NCBI GenBank assembly: GCA_023417285.1
Contig: JAEZFR010000285.1
Span: 1-5,373 of the forward strand
From: Bacillota bacterium
Lineage (GTDB): Bacteria; Bacillota; Clostridia; Acetivibrionales; DSM-1351
Direction: 5' to 3'
Length of the DNA: 5,373 bases
In this document: positions 1 through 5,373 of the stretch, piece by piece
Layout: every line of letters begins with the position of its first letter
How positions within the stretch are numbered: position 1 is the first letter of the stretch
Made by a program: the position numbers and the translations under genes
Notes under the pieces: generated by a model
Told to the model about the DNA's origin: nothing
Database searches by the model: none
What the model saw: the letters and a program-made list of their open reading frames with translations, nothing else

Positions 1-1
1 A

Positions 2-292
2 TTCAAGCCTCTTCGCAAAGAAGAAATCGTAAGAATTATTGATTTGTCTCTAGACGATATCAGAAAAAGGCTTGATGATAGAAAAATACACCTCAATGTT
101 ACTGAAGGTGCAAAACAGTATATTGCTGACAAGTCATATACACCTGAGTTTGGTGCACGACCAGTAAAGAGGTTCATCCAAAAGTTTGTTGAAACTGAAA
201 TAGGCAGAAGAATTATTAAGGGTGAGGTCTATGATGGAAAGACTGTACTCATTGATGCTGTAGATGATGAACTTGTAGTGAAAGCACAGTAG
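2..292 (+). CDS. clpB: ATP-dependent chaperone ClpB, C-terminal fragment (5' end outside window)
   Basis: This is the last 96 codons of a ClpB (Hsp104-type) disaggregase, read in frame from base 2 to a TAG at 290-292. ClpB is a cytoplasmic AAA+ hexamer that works with DnaK/DnaJ/GrpE to pull polypeptides out of aggregates. The fragment is the small C-terminal subdomain of the second AAA+ module. It opens with FKPLRKEEI, continues through the RLDDRKI-H-LNVTEGAK stretch, and carries the sensor-2 signature GARPVKR at fragment residues 51-57. These match the ClpB/ClpC family; the ending, with no extra tail after the short strand TVLID...LVVKAQ, fits ClpB better than ClpC. The canonical GYDPxYGARPLKR appears here as SYTPEFGARPVKR, a mild divergence. 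The gene is convergent with the pyrophosphatase gene and is followed 12 bases later by a terminator. The start, Walker motifs and any CIRCE/CtsR control lie outside the window. The family call is firm; ClpB rather than another Clp ATPase is very likely. Confidence 0.9.
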   Translation, partial: FKPLRKEEIVRIIDLSLDDIRKRLDDRKIHLNVTEGAKQYIADKSYTPEFGARPVKRFIQKFVETEIGRRIIKGEVYDGKTVLIDAVDDELVVKAQ

Positions 293-304
293 TGATAAAT
301 AGTT

Positions 305-336
305 AAAAAACGGGGTGACAAGGTCACCCCGTTTTC
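305..336. terminator. Intrinsic terminator, probably bidirectional, between clpB and the pyrophosphatase gene
   Basis: A perfect inverted repeat pairs 307-319 with 323-335 (core CGGGGTGAC / GTCACCCCG) around a 3-base loop AAG. On the plus strand it is followed by TTTT and starts 12 bases after the clpB stop. On the minus strand the A-run at 305-310 becomes a T6 tract, so it is an equally good or better terminator for the pyrophosphatase gene, whose stop codon lies about 100 bases before it. The 103 bases from 336 to 438 hold nothing else that I can support. Confidence 0.88.
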
Positions 337-438
337 TATGTGATTAACTATATTTTTAAAATGCATTGCTCAACATATGCCATCAGCTTATGCCTTATGT
401 GTAGGTATATAAATAATGCAACGTATAGCCTATATAGT

Positions 439-2085
439 CTATTGCTGCAATGCAACCGCAAGTCTGGGGACAATTTGCTGCTTTCTAGATACCATTCCAG
501 GCATAAATGCGGAATGCTCATCGGCACTGACATTAAACGCCTTACTCAAAATCCATCTTTCTGAACCAACATACAGTACCTCGGTGCATTCATTAAAAAT
601 ATCAGTCAGCATTAGCATTAAAAGGCTGTATGACTTCTGCTCACATTTTTCTTCCATAAATTTTAAAAGCTTTTGTTTGATTTCTGTCATGCTGTCTTCA
701 TCAGCAGTATGAGCAATAGTATTTATCTGTCCTATTCCAATCTTAAACTTATCAAGGTAATAATCCTTAAAATCATTATATAATATATCCTTCTCACTCA
801 TACCGACAATAGAAGAACCTGCCTTGAACATTTCTCGCGCAAACTCAGGAATATTAATATTTGCTATCTGTGAAAGCCTTTCTGCCATCTGTACATCTTT
901 CAAAGTTTTGGTTGGAGACTTGAAATTCATTGTATCAGATATAATAGCAGCACACAGTAAACCTGCAATTTGTTTGGAAGGGCGCATGCCATTCTCATAG
1001 TATATACTAGCAATAATAGTTGCAGTACACCCTACTGTCTCATTTCTAAATATAACAGGCTTTACCGTCTGAATGTCCCCTACTCTGTGGTGATCAATAA
1101 TCTCTAGAATGTCAGCCTGCTCCACTCCATTAATTGTTTGTGACTTCTCATTGTGGTCTAATAGAATTATCTTTTTTCTATTTTGAGATATGAGGTGATA
1201 TCTTGAAATCATACCCTTGACCTTACCGCTATTATCAAGTACAGGGTAACTTCTATATCTGGTTTGAAGCATTTTATCCTTAATGTCATCTACAAAATCA
1301 TCGACATTAAAATAAATGAGGTTTTTACTGCTCATTGTAAAGCCAACAGGGATACTTTGATTAATTAGCCTTGAGGTAGTAAAAGTATCAGTCATTGTTT
1401 TTAAAACAATACATTTTTTCTCCTTTGCAGCCTCAATAATCTTAGGATCGGTTTCACCACCACAGGTAATTATCAAGCAGTTAGCACCAAGCTCAATTGC
1501 AGCAAATAGATTATCGGAATTATTTCCAGCTATAACTATATCGCCTTGTTCAACATACTGAGGAAGGTCCTGAGGTGACTGCGTAGCTATTACCACTTTT
1601 CCTGTTGTATCGAAATCCTCATGATTTCCTGTGAGAAGTTCTGCATTGAGAGTTTCAATCAGATTTTTTAATGGTGTACGGCTAGATACAATTAGGTTAT
1701 TCTCCCATGCATCCATGTATTTTCCTGTAATGTCAGATAGCGTTACAATACCTATAATATTCTCATTTTGATCTACAACAGGAAGGGCCTTTATATTATC
1801 TCTTTTCATAATATTCCAAACTGTTTTGATTGAAATATCTTCCGTTACTGGGCTCACAACATCCATATTAAGGTCTTCGACCTGTGTTTTTATGGTATGT
1901 AGAAGCATAGGAGTTTCTACATTAAAATACTTGAGAACAAATTCAGTTTCCCTATTTAAATCACCTAGTCTTACAGGCACAGCACCTATTCCCTGCCTGT
2001 TTTTCAATTCCGCATATGATATTGCAGAACAAATAGAATCGGTATCTGGGTTCTTATGACCCATTACATAAATTTTTTTATCCAT
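439..2085 (-). CDS. Mn-dependent inorganic pyrophosphatase, family II, with CBS-DRTGG-CBS regulatory insert
   Basis: A cytoplasmic enzyme that hydrolyses pyrophosphate to two phosphates, pulling biosynthetic reactions forward. At 548 residues it is far longer than the roughly 310-residue simple family II enzymes because a regulatory block splits the DHH domain. Order: DHH part 1 with GHKNPDTDS (H10, D14, D16); CBS 1 about 75-130; DRTGG about 136-247; CBS 2 about 249-302; DHH part 2 with LDHNE (D310), IDHHR (H332, H333) and ISDTMNFKSPTKT (D384); then DHHA2 with K440 and the C-terminal SRKQQ (R533, K534). All metal ligands and the substrate-binding Lys/Arg positions known from family II are present. 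Related clostridial CBS-pyrophosphatases are inhibited by AMP and ADP and activated by ATP or diadenosine polyphosphates; that is family knowledge, not shown here. I chose ATG at 2085: it has GAGGG five bases upstream, whereas the longer frame starts with a TTG (2097) that overlaps this ribosome-binding site. The gene is convergent with clpB. Confidence 0.93.
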   Translation of the reverse strand: MDKKIYVMGHKNPDTDSICSAISYAELKNRQGIGAVPVRLGDLNRETEFVLKYFNVETPMLLHTIKTQVEDLNMDVVSPVTEDISIKTVWNIMKRDNIKALPVVDQNENIIGIVTLSDITGKYMDAWENNLIVSSRTPLKNLIETLNAELLTGNHEDFDTTGKVVIATQSPQDLPQYVEQGDIVIAGNNSDNLFAAIELGANCLIITCGGETDPKIIEAAKEKKCIVLKTMTDTFTTSRLINQSIPVGFTMSSKNLIYFNVDDFVDDIKDKMLQTRYRSYPVLDNSGKVKGMISRYHLISQNRKKIILLDHNEKSQTINGVEQADILEIIDHHRVGDIQTVKPVIFRNETVGCTATIIASIYYENGMRPSKQIAGLLCAAIISDTMNFKSPTKTLKDVQMAERLSQIANINIPEFAREMFKAGSSIVGMSEKDILYNDFKDYYLDKFKIGIGQINTIAHTADEDSMTEIKQKLLKFMEEKCEQKSYSLLMLMLTDIFNECTEVLYVGSERWILSKAFNVSADEHSAFMPGMVSRKQQIVPRLAVALQQ

Positions 2086-2090
2086 GGTTT

Positions 2091-2095
2091 CCCTC
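2091..2095 (-). promoter_or_regulatory. Ribosome-binding site that sets the pyrophosphatase start
   Basis: On the minus strand GAGGG is followed by AAACC and then ATG (2085-2083). The five-base gap is good for translation from ATG. The in-frame TTG at 2097 overlaps the site itself and has no purine-rich sequence suitably placed upstream, so the shorter 548-residue protein is preferred. Confidence 0.75.
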
Positions 2096-2153
2096 AACTA
2101 GTTCATCTTTAATCTTTTTATTTCTTCTGTTTCATTCTATTTTTTAACTTTAA

Positions 2154-2173
2154 AAAGCATATATCTATGCTTT
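2154..2173 (-). other. Small hairpin in the pyrophosphatase leader
   Basis: An 8-bp perfect inverted repeat (AAAGCATA / TATGCTTT) with a 4-base loop lies about 70 bases before the start codon. On the minus strand it runs straight into a short T-run (TTTTT), so it looks like a weak terminator or attenuator. The stem has only two G-C pairs, so it may be no more than a chance palindrome in AT-rich DNA. I see no recognisable riboswitch class in the rest of the leader (2086-2267). Confidence 0.3.
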
Positions 2174-2267
2174 ATTTGTTGCTACTTTTATAAATTTAGC
2201 TTTAAATACTTCCCTAAATCTATCCATATATCTATAGTAAAATTTATTGAATCTACTAGATTTAATT

Positions 2268-2297
2268 ATTTTACCACAAATTCAAAAAAATTCTCAA
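2268..2297 (-). promoter_or_regulatory. Candidate SigA-type promoter of the pyrophosphatase gene
   Basis: On the minus strand TTGAGA (2297-2292) and TAAAAT (2273-2268) each match five of six bases of the vegetative -35 and -10 consensus, with an 18-base spacer. Transcription would begin near 2261 and give a leader of about 175 nt. The -35 box lies inside the downstream arm of the copA terminator hairpin. No better pair was found in the 2098-2283 interval, but AT-rich DNA makes false matches common. Confidence 0.5.
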
Positions 2298-2320
2298 GGT
2301 AAATACTACCTTGAGAATTT
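2284..2320 (-). terminator. Intrinsic terminator of copA
   Basis: A perfect 14-bp inverted repeat pairs 2288-2301 with 2307-2320 around the loop AATAC. On the minus strand the hairpin ends in a run of seven T residues (complement of the A-run 2284-2290). It begins about 37 bases after the copA stop codon. It shows that copA is not co-transcribed, by default, with the pyrophosphatase gene. Confidence 0.85.
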
Positions 2321-2357
2321 ATTAATTTGTAGATATGGATATTTGTTTGACTATCTG

Positions 2358-4598
2358 TTATTTAAAACGCTTTAGTCTTAAAGCATTGAGTAAAACAGAT
2401 ATTGAGCTTAATGACATAGCTGCTGCTGCAAATACAGGATTGAGTAATGGTCCTCCCAAAAGATAGAGCACTCCCGCTGCAACAGGTATACCAGCAACAT
2501 TATAGGCAAATGCCCAGAACAAATTTTGCTTAATATTCCTGATTGTGCTTTTTGAGAGCCTAATTGCTTTTACGACGTCCATAAGGTCTGAGTGCATGAG
2601 AACAATATCAGCTGATTCCATTGCAACATCTGTTCCTGAACCTATTGCCATTCCAATGTCTGCCTGAGCTAGCGCAGGAGCATCATTTATTCCATCTCCT
2701 ACCATAAGTACCCTTCTGTTTTGTTTTTGTAAACGAGCTACTTCGTTTGCTTTATCTTTCGGCAATACTTCTGCTAGTACTTGTTCTATTTCAACCTGCT
2801 CAGCAATAGAAGCTGCTGTAGCCTTGCTATCTCCAGTTATCATTACTACTTGGATATTCATATCCTTCAAAGCCTTAATGGCTGATTTACTCGTTGATTT
2901 AACAACGTCAGATACTGCAATAATTCCAGCCAAACTACCGTCTATCGCAACATACATCGGTGTCTTTCCCTGTTTAGCTAAGTTTGAAGCAATGTCTCTC
3001 ATTCTACTTGTATCGATTTGCTCTTCTTCAATAAATCTACTGTTCCCAACCAATACTTCCACGTTTTCTAATTTTGCCCTTACGCCTTTTCCGGTAATAG
3101 CTATAAAGTTATCAACCCTTTGTAAATCTAGATTTTGCTCCATAGCTTTTCTTACAATAGCCTCCCCCAACGGATGTTCGCTCTTTTTTTCTACCGCTGC
3201 AGCTAACTTTAATACTTGTAATTCATCTACACCATCGGCAGAATGAATCTCAGTAACCTGTGGCTTTCCTTCAGTTATAGTCCCAGTCTTATCAAAGATA
3301 ACAGTATCAATTTTATGGGTTATTTCCAGTGCTTCTCCGCCTTTTATGAGAATGCCATTTTCAGCACCCTTCCCCGTTCCAACCATGATTGCTGTTGGAG
3401 TCGCAAGACCCAGAGCGCATGGGCATGCAATAACAAGCACTGAGATAAATATTGTCAATGAAAACTCTACTCCCTTTCCTGCAATCATCCACGAAATAAA
3501 AGCTAGAACTGCTATGCCAAACACAATGGGTACGAAATAGCCCGATACAATATCGGCCATTTTTGCAATGGGAGCCTTACTTGTCTGTGCATCCTCTACC
3601 AGCTTAATTATCTGGGACAACGCAGTATCTGCACCTACTTTTGTTGCCTTAAAAGTAACTGTACCATTCTTGTTAATGCTAGCAGCATAAATGTTATCTC
3701 CATTTTTTTTGTCAACTGGTATACTCTCCCCAGTGAGCATTGACTCGTCAACAGCAGTATCCCCCTCTAAAACAATACCATCAACCGGTATCTTCTGACC
3801 TGGTTTCACAATTATTATATCCCCTGGTACAACCTCTTCAATAGGCAGCTCAACCTCGGTATTATTCCTTATTACTAGCGCAGTCTTCGGGGCTAAGCCC
3901 ATTAGATTTTTTATAGCCTCTGATGTTTTCCCCTTTGATAACGCTTCAAAGGATTTTCCTAGTAGTATAAGTGTTATAATAACTCCTGCTGTTTCAAAGT
4001 ATAAACTGTGAACAAAATGATGATCACCCCGTGTAATCTGATACACAGAATATATACCGTATAATACAGCAGCTGAAGTACCCATAGCTATAAGGCTATC
4101 CATGTTTGGGCTTCTCATAAGTATTGCCCTGAAGCCTACATAGTAAAATCTATAGCCCGCAACAAGCACCGGAACAGTAAGACAAATCTGGGCTAGAGCA
4201 TAGTTAAGAGGATTGACGTCTGGATTCACAAATGCAGGCACTGGCACACTAAACCAGGTAATCATGGGTCCCATCGAAAGATATAGTAATGGAATAGTAA
4301 AGAACGCAGCAACAGCAAACTTTATAAACAGCGTTCTAATCTCCTTTTGTTTTTTGAGCTTGTCCGCATCATTTGACTGATTCTTAATAATAACGCTCCA
4401 ACCATATCCTGCTCGTTCTACCGCCTTACCAATTTCATCTATACTTAATTTTTGTTCATCATACTCTACCGACATTCGCTCAGTAGTCAGATTTACAACT
4501 GCACTGGAAACTCCATCTAGTTTATTAACAACCTTTTCAACTCTTGCAGAACAAGCAGCGCAAGTCATACCTTCTATTTTAAAGTTTTGTTTTTTCAT
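2358..4598 (-). CDS. copA: Cu(+)-exporting P1B-1-type ATPase CopA
   Basis: An inner-membrane pump that uses ATP to export cytoplasmic Cu(+) (possibly Ag(+)). In the 746-residue protein: one heavy-metal-associated domain at about 4-67 with GMTCAAC (C13, C16); membrane helices near 92-112, 133-152, 168-187 and 200-216; the actuator domain with TGES at 289-292; helices 5-6 near 354-401 with the metal-site CPC (392-394); phosphorylation motif DKTGTITEGKP with D436; SEHPLGEA with H475-P476; MITGD; GDGINDAP hinge; helix 7 with YN (699-700); helix 8 with MSLSS (728-732). CPC plus YN plus MxxSS is the Cu(+)-selective P1B-1 pattern, as opposed to Zn/Cd pumps. It has a single metal-binding domain. The start is taken as ATG 4598; an in-frame GTG at 4613 sits within the G-rich ribosome-binding site and has no room for one of its own. 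The gene stands alone, without copZ or csoR beside it in the window, and ends in its own terminator. Confidence 0.94.
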   Translation of the reverse strand: MKKQNFKIEGMTCAACSARVEKVVNKLDGVSSAVVNLTTERMSVEYDEQKLSIDEIGKAVERAGYGWSVIIKNQSNDADKLKKQKEIRTLFIKFAVAAFFTIPLLYLSMGPMITWFSVPVPAFVNPDVNPLNYALAQICLTVPVLVAGYRFYYVGFRAILMRSPNMDSLIAMGTSAAVLYGIYSVYQITRGDHHFVHSLYFETAGVIITLILLGKSFEALSKGKTSEAIKNLMGLAPKTALVIRNNTEVELPIEEVVPGDIIIVKPGQKIPVDGIVLEGDTAVDESMLTGESIPVDKKNGDNIYAASINKNGTVTFKATKVGADTALSQIIKLVEDAQTSKAPIAKMADIVSGYFVPIVFGIAVLAFISWMIAGKGVEFSLTIFISVLVIACPCALGLATPTAIMVGTGKGAENGILIKGGEALEITHKIDTVIFDKTGTITEGKPQVTEIHSADGVDELQVLKLAAAVEKKSEHPLGEAIVRKAMEQNLDLQRVDNFIAITGKGVRAKLENVEVLVGNSRFIEEEQIDTSRMRDIASNLAKQGKTPMYVAIDGSLAGIIAVSDVVKSTSKSAIKALKDMNIQVVMITGDSKATAASIAEQVEIEQVLAEVLPKDKANEVARLQKQNRRVLMVGDGINDAPALAQADIGMAIGSGTDVAMESADIVLMHSDLMDVVKAIRLSKSTIRNIKQNLFWAFAYNVAGIPVAAGVLYLLGGPLLNPVFAAAAMSLSSISVLLNALRLKRFK

Positions 4599-4608
4599 AT
4601 TAGCTAAA

Positions 4609-4618
4609 TTCACCCCCC
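4609..4618 (-). promoter_or_regulatory. Ribosome-binding site of copA
   Basis: On the minus strand GGGGGGTGAA differs by one base from the GGAGGTGA core complementary to 16S rRNA. It lies 10 bases before ATG 4598, giving 14 bases from the G-run to the start, longer than usual. The alternative GTG start (4613) overlaps the site. The choice of ATG is therefore likely but not certain. A seven-codon frame (ATG at 4620 to TAA at 4600) also crosses this site but has no ribosome-binding site of its own. Confidence 0.55.
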
Positions 4619-4631
4619 ATAGAACTTAATC

Positions 4632-4660
4632 TATATAATACCCATTTTTAGGTATATAAA
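4632..4660 (-). promoter_or_regulatory. Candidate copA promoter
   Basis: On the minus strand TTTATA (4660-4655) and TATATA (4637-4632) each match four of six consensus bases with a 17-base spacer. Transcription would start near 4625 and give a leader of under 30 nt, which fits the ribosome-binding site position. The whole spacer is occupied by an inverted repeat, which suggests control by a DNA-binding regulator. The -35 box overlaps the edge of the sigK terminator. Confidence 0.5.
4638..4655. promoter_or_regulatory. Inverted repeat in the copA promoter, possible CsoR-type operator
   Basis: The repeat is ATACC-(8 bases)-GGTAT. Seen another way it is TACCC-N6-AGGTA, one base from the TACCC / GGGTA half-sites recalled for CsoR, the copper-sensing repressor of copA genes in many Firmicutes. 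It coincides with the spacer between the -35 and -10 boxes, where a bound repressor would block RNA polymerase. The centre is A/T-rich rather than G/C-rich as in many CsoR sites. A MerR-type regulator is less likely because the spacer is 17, not 19-20, bases. No regulator gene lies in the window. Confidence 0.42.
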
Positions 4661-4703
4661 AACACTGACAGAACTAATAAAATACTATTTCTGTCAGTGT
4701 TTT
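4658..4703 (-). terminator. Intrinsic terminator after the sigK 3' half
   Basis: A perfect inverted repeat pairs 4659-4673 with 4689-4703 (core ACACTGACAGAA / TTCTGTCAGTGT) around an AT-rich 15-base loop. On the minus strand it follows the sigK stop by about 10 bases and ends in five T residues (complement of 4658-4662). Its T-run adjoins and partly overlaps the -35 box proposed for copA. Confidence 0.82.
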
Positions 4704-4712
4704 GTGTTTGGG

Positions 4713-5072
4713 CTACCGGCAATTTTCCGGCTTTAATTCCTTACTTAACTTTTTTATTGCCTTCTTTTCAATCCTTGATACGTACGACCTGGAGATACCC
4801 AACATTTTGGCTATTTCTCGCTGAGTTTTACTGGAACCATTTAGTAGCCCATATCTCAGCTCCAATACAACCTTCTCTCTATTTTTCAGTGTACATTTCA
4901 TTTTACTATACAGCTTTTTTACCTGCATTTTGAGTTCGACCTCGTCTACTACTGACTCTGAGTCGTTACTAATTAAATCAATTAATGTGATTTCATTGCC
5001 CTCCTTATCGATTCCAATAGGATCCTGGAGGGATACCTCACTTTGGAGCTTCTTGGTAGCTCTAATTTGCAT
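4713..5072 (-). CDS. sigK: RNA polymerase sporulation sigma factor SigK, C-terminal half (SpoIIIC-like, split gene)
   Basis: This is the 3' half of the late mother-cell sigma factor, 119 residues from ATG 5072 to TAG. Family-typical SigK stretches are visible: EVSLQDPIGIDKEGNEITLID at 12-32 (region 3), NREKVVLELRYGL at 64-76 (region 4.1), and the -35-recognising helix-turn-helix KTQREIAKMLGISRSYVSRIEKKA at 82-105 (region 4.2). The QDPIGxDKEGNE and SRSYVSRIEK motifs point to SigK rather than SigE or SigG. Upstream, the frame continues through ANEIL just before the ATG, matching the end of region 2.4 in SigK, but then loses all sigma resemblance and meets a stop at 5129-5127. The pro-sequence and regions 2.1-2.4 are missing. 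ATG 5072 has no ribosome-binding site, so this half is probably translated only after joining to the 5' half by DNA excision. A dead remnant is possible, but nothing inside the half is damaged. Confidence 0.9.
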   Translation of the reverse strand: MQIRATKKLQSEVSLQDPIGIDKEGNEITLIDLISNDSESVVDEVELKMQVKKLYSKMKCTLKNREKVVLELRYGLLNGSSKTQREIAKMLGISRSYVSRIEKKAIKKLSKELKPENCR

Positions 5073-5075
5073 AAG

Positions 5076-5094
5076 TATTTCATTTGCAATGCTA
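5076..5094. other. Putative attachment site of a skin-like sigK intervening element
   Basis: On the minus strand SigK-like coding sequence begins at AATGA (5084-5080), inside codons for N-E of the conserved NEILM stretch. From memory, B. subtilis skin excises between two AATGA copies at this same place in sigK. Here the core sits beside a small dyad, CATT-GCA-AATG (5091-5081). Bases to the left are sigK; bases to the right are not. The partner site is outside the window, so the core is inferred by position and homology. Confidence 0.65.
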
Positions 5095-5102
5095 ACACTG
5101 TG

Positions 5103-5140
5103 GAAACATACTGGCTGTTTTAGTTTTTATAAAATGTTTC
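5103..5140. repeat. 7-bp inverted repeat between the recombinase stop and the sigK junction
   Basis: GAAACAT (5103-5109) and ATGTTTC (5134-5140) form a perfect inverted repeat with 24 bases between the arms. It fills the gap between the recombinase stop codon and the proposed crossover point. It could be a recombinase-binding arm or a weak hairpin downstream of the recombinase gene; chance cannot be excluded. Confidence 0.3.
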
Positions 5141-5142
5141 AC

Positions 5143-5373
5143 TTAGCTTCCATGCAATTCAACAACAATTTTATCTTCATACCAAATAACCTGCTTTACC
5201 ATACTTTTAATCATCATTTTTTTATATTTATTATCCATTAGATTCCACCACATATTATTGATAAGTCTTATATTGTAGCTGGTGGAATTGCTATCATTTA
5301 TGCGGCATTGGTCGTCCACTGTTTTATCCTTTGTCCATGATATGTCTTTGTCTGAGTATGTTGCCTCTATATC
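5143..5373 (-). CDS. C-terminal fragment of a probable large serine recombinase (SpoIVCA-like)
   Basis: An open frame enters from the right edge and runs 76 codons to TAA at 5145-5143. No in-frame stop interrupts it. The visible end contains LINNMWWNLMD (37-47), then KKMMIKSMVKQVIWYEDKI (51-69), then VVELHG. The pattern of a helix with basic and hydrophobic residues followed by I/V-x-aromatic/acidic-D-K-I-x-V-x-hydrophobic is the usual ending of large serine recombinases, where the last strands read like 'I..LV.KI.v..dkv.I.f'. The catalytic serine domain, zinc-ribbon and coiled coil are beyond the window, so the call rests on this weak C-terminal pattern plus position: it lies 58 bases from the sigK break, where a skin-element recombinase would be expected. 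It runs in the same direction as sigK. If it is not a recombinase, it is an unknown gene inside the inserted DNA. Confidence 0.55.
   Translation of the reverse strand, partial: DIEATYSDKDISWTKDKTVDDQCRINDSNSTSYNIRLINNMWWNLMDNKYKKMMIKSMVKQVIWYEDKIVVELHGS

Noticed and set aside
403..413. AGGTATATAAA also found at 4650-4660 in the copA promoter
   Set aside because: The copy at 403 lacks the opposing ATACC arm and lies at the 3' side of a gene; an 11-base AT-rich match is expected by chance in a window of this size.
340..712. Plus-strand frames starting at 340 and 416 downstream of clpB
   Set aside because: They overlap the pyrophosphatase C-terminus in antisense and have low-complexity, Cys/Ser-rich translations with no family resemblance.
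2824..3246. 140-codon open frame on the plus strand opposite copA
   Set aside because: It lies wholly antisense to well-conserved P-type ATPase coding sequence and its translation resembles no known protein; a shadow frame.
4600..4620. Six-residue leader frame just before copA (ATG to TAA one base before the copA ATG)
   Set aside because: It has no ribosome-binding site of its own, and its codons are the copA ribosome-binding site; likely chance.
4713..5072. Treating the sigma fragment as a complete small sigma factor
   Set aside because: It lacks region 2, which binds core polymerase and the -10 element, and it has no ribosome-binding site at its first ATG.
4930..5241. 103-codon plus-strand frame crossing the sigK half and the junction
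   Set aside because: It is antisense to both sigK and the recombinase-like fragment, has no clear ribosome-binding site, and its hydrophobic tail comes from AT-rich DNA.

Overview
The window looks like the chromosome of a low-GC, endospore-forming member of the Clostridia. The base composition is AT-rich. The genes are a chaperone ClpB, a family II pyrophosphatase of the CBS/DRTGG type known from clostridia, a P1B-type copper ATPase, and the C-terminal half of the mother-cell sporulation sigma factor SigK. The species cannot be fixed from the sequence alone.

Layout, left to right. (1) Bases 2-292, plus strand: the last 96 codons of clpB, cut by the window edge, followed by a strong hairpin terminator (305-336) that can also work on the other strand. 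(2) Bases 439-2085, minus strand: a complete 548-residue Mn-dependent inorganic pyrophosphatase with two CBS domains and a DRTGG domain. It is convergent with clpB and has a leader of about 175 nt with a small hairpin. (3) Bases 2358-4598, minus strand: a complete 746-residue Cu(+)-exporting ATPase (CopA). It carries its own terminator, and a palindrome resembling a CsoR operator fills the spacer of its promoter. (4) Bases 4713-5072, minus strand: the C-terminal half of SigK (end of region 2.4, then regions 3 and 4) with its own terminator. (5) Bases 5143-5373, minus strand: the last 76 codons of another gene, entering from the right edge, which looks like the C-terminus of a large serine recombinase.

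The most notable point is the right end. SigK homology starts abruptly at the residues N-E-I-L-M. Upstream of this the sequence no longer resembles a sigma factor, and after 14 more codons the frame hits a stop. The break falls on AATGA, the five bases at which, from memory of the literature, the B. subtilis skin element recombines. The neighbouring gene ends like a serine recombinase. The simplest reading is that sigK is interrupted by a skin-like (sigK intervening) element whose interior lies to the right of about base 5080. Excision in the mother cell would join the missing 5' half of sigK to this 3' half. The 5' half and the rest of the recombinase are outside the window.

The genes do not form one pathway. 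copA and the pyrophosphatase gene each appear to be single transcription units with a promoter packed tightly against the terminator of the gene upstream.
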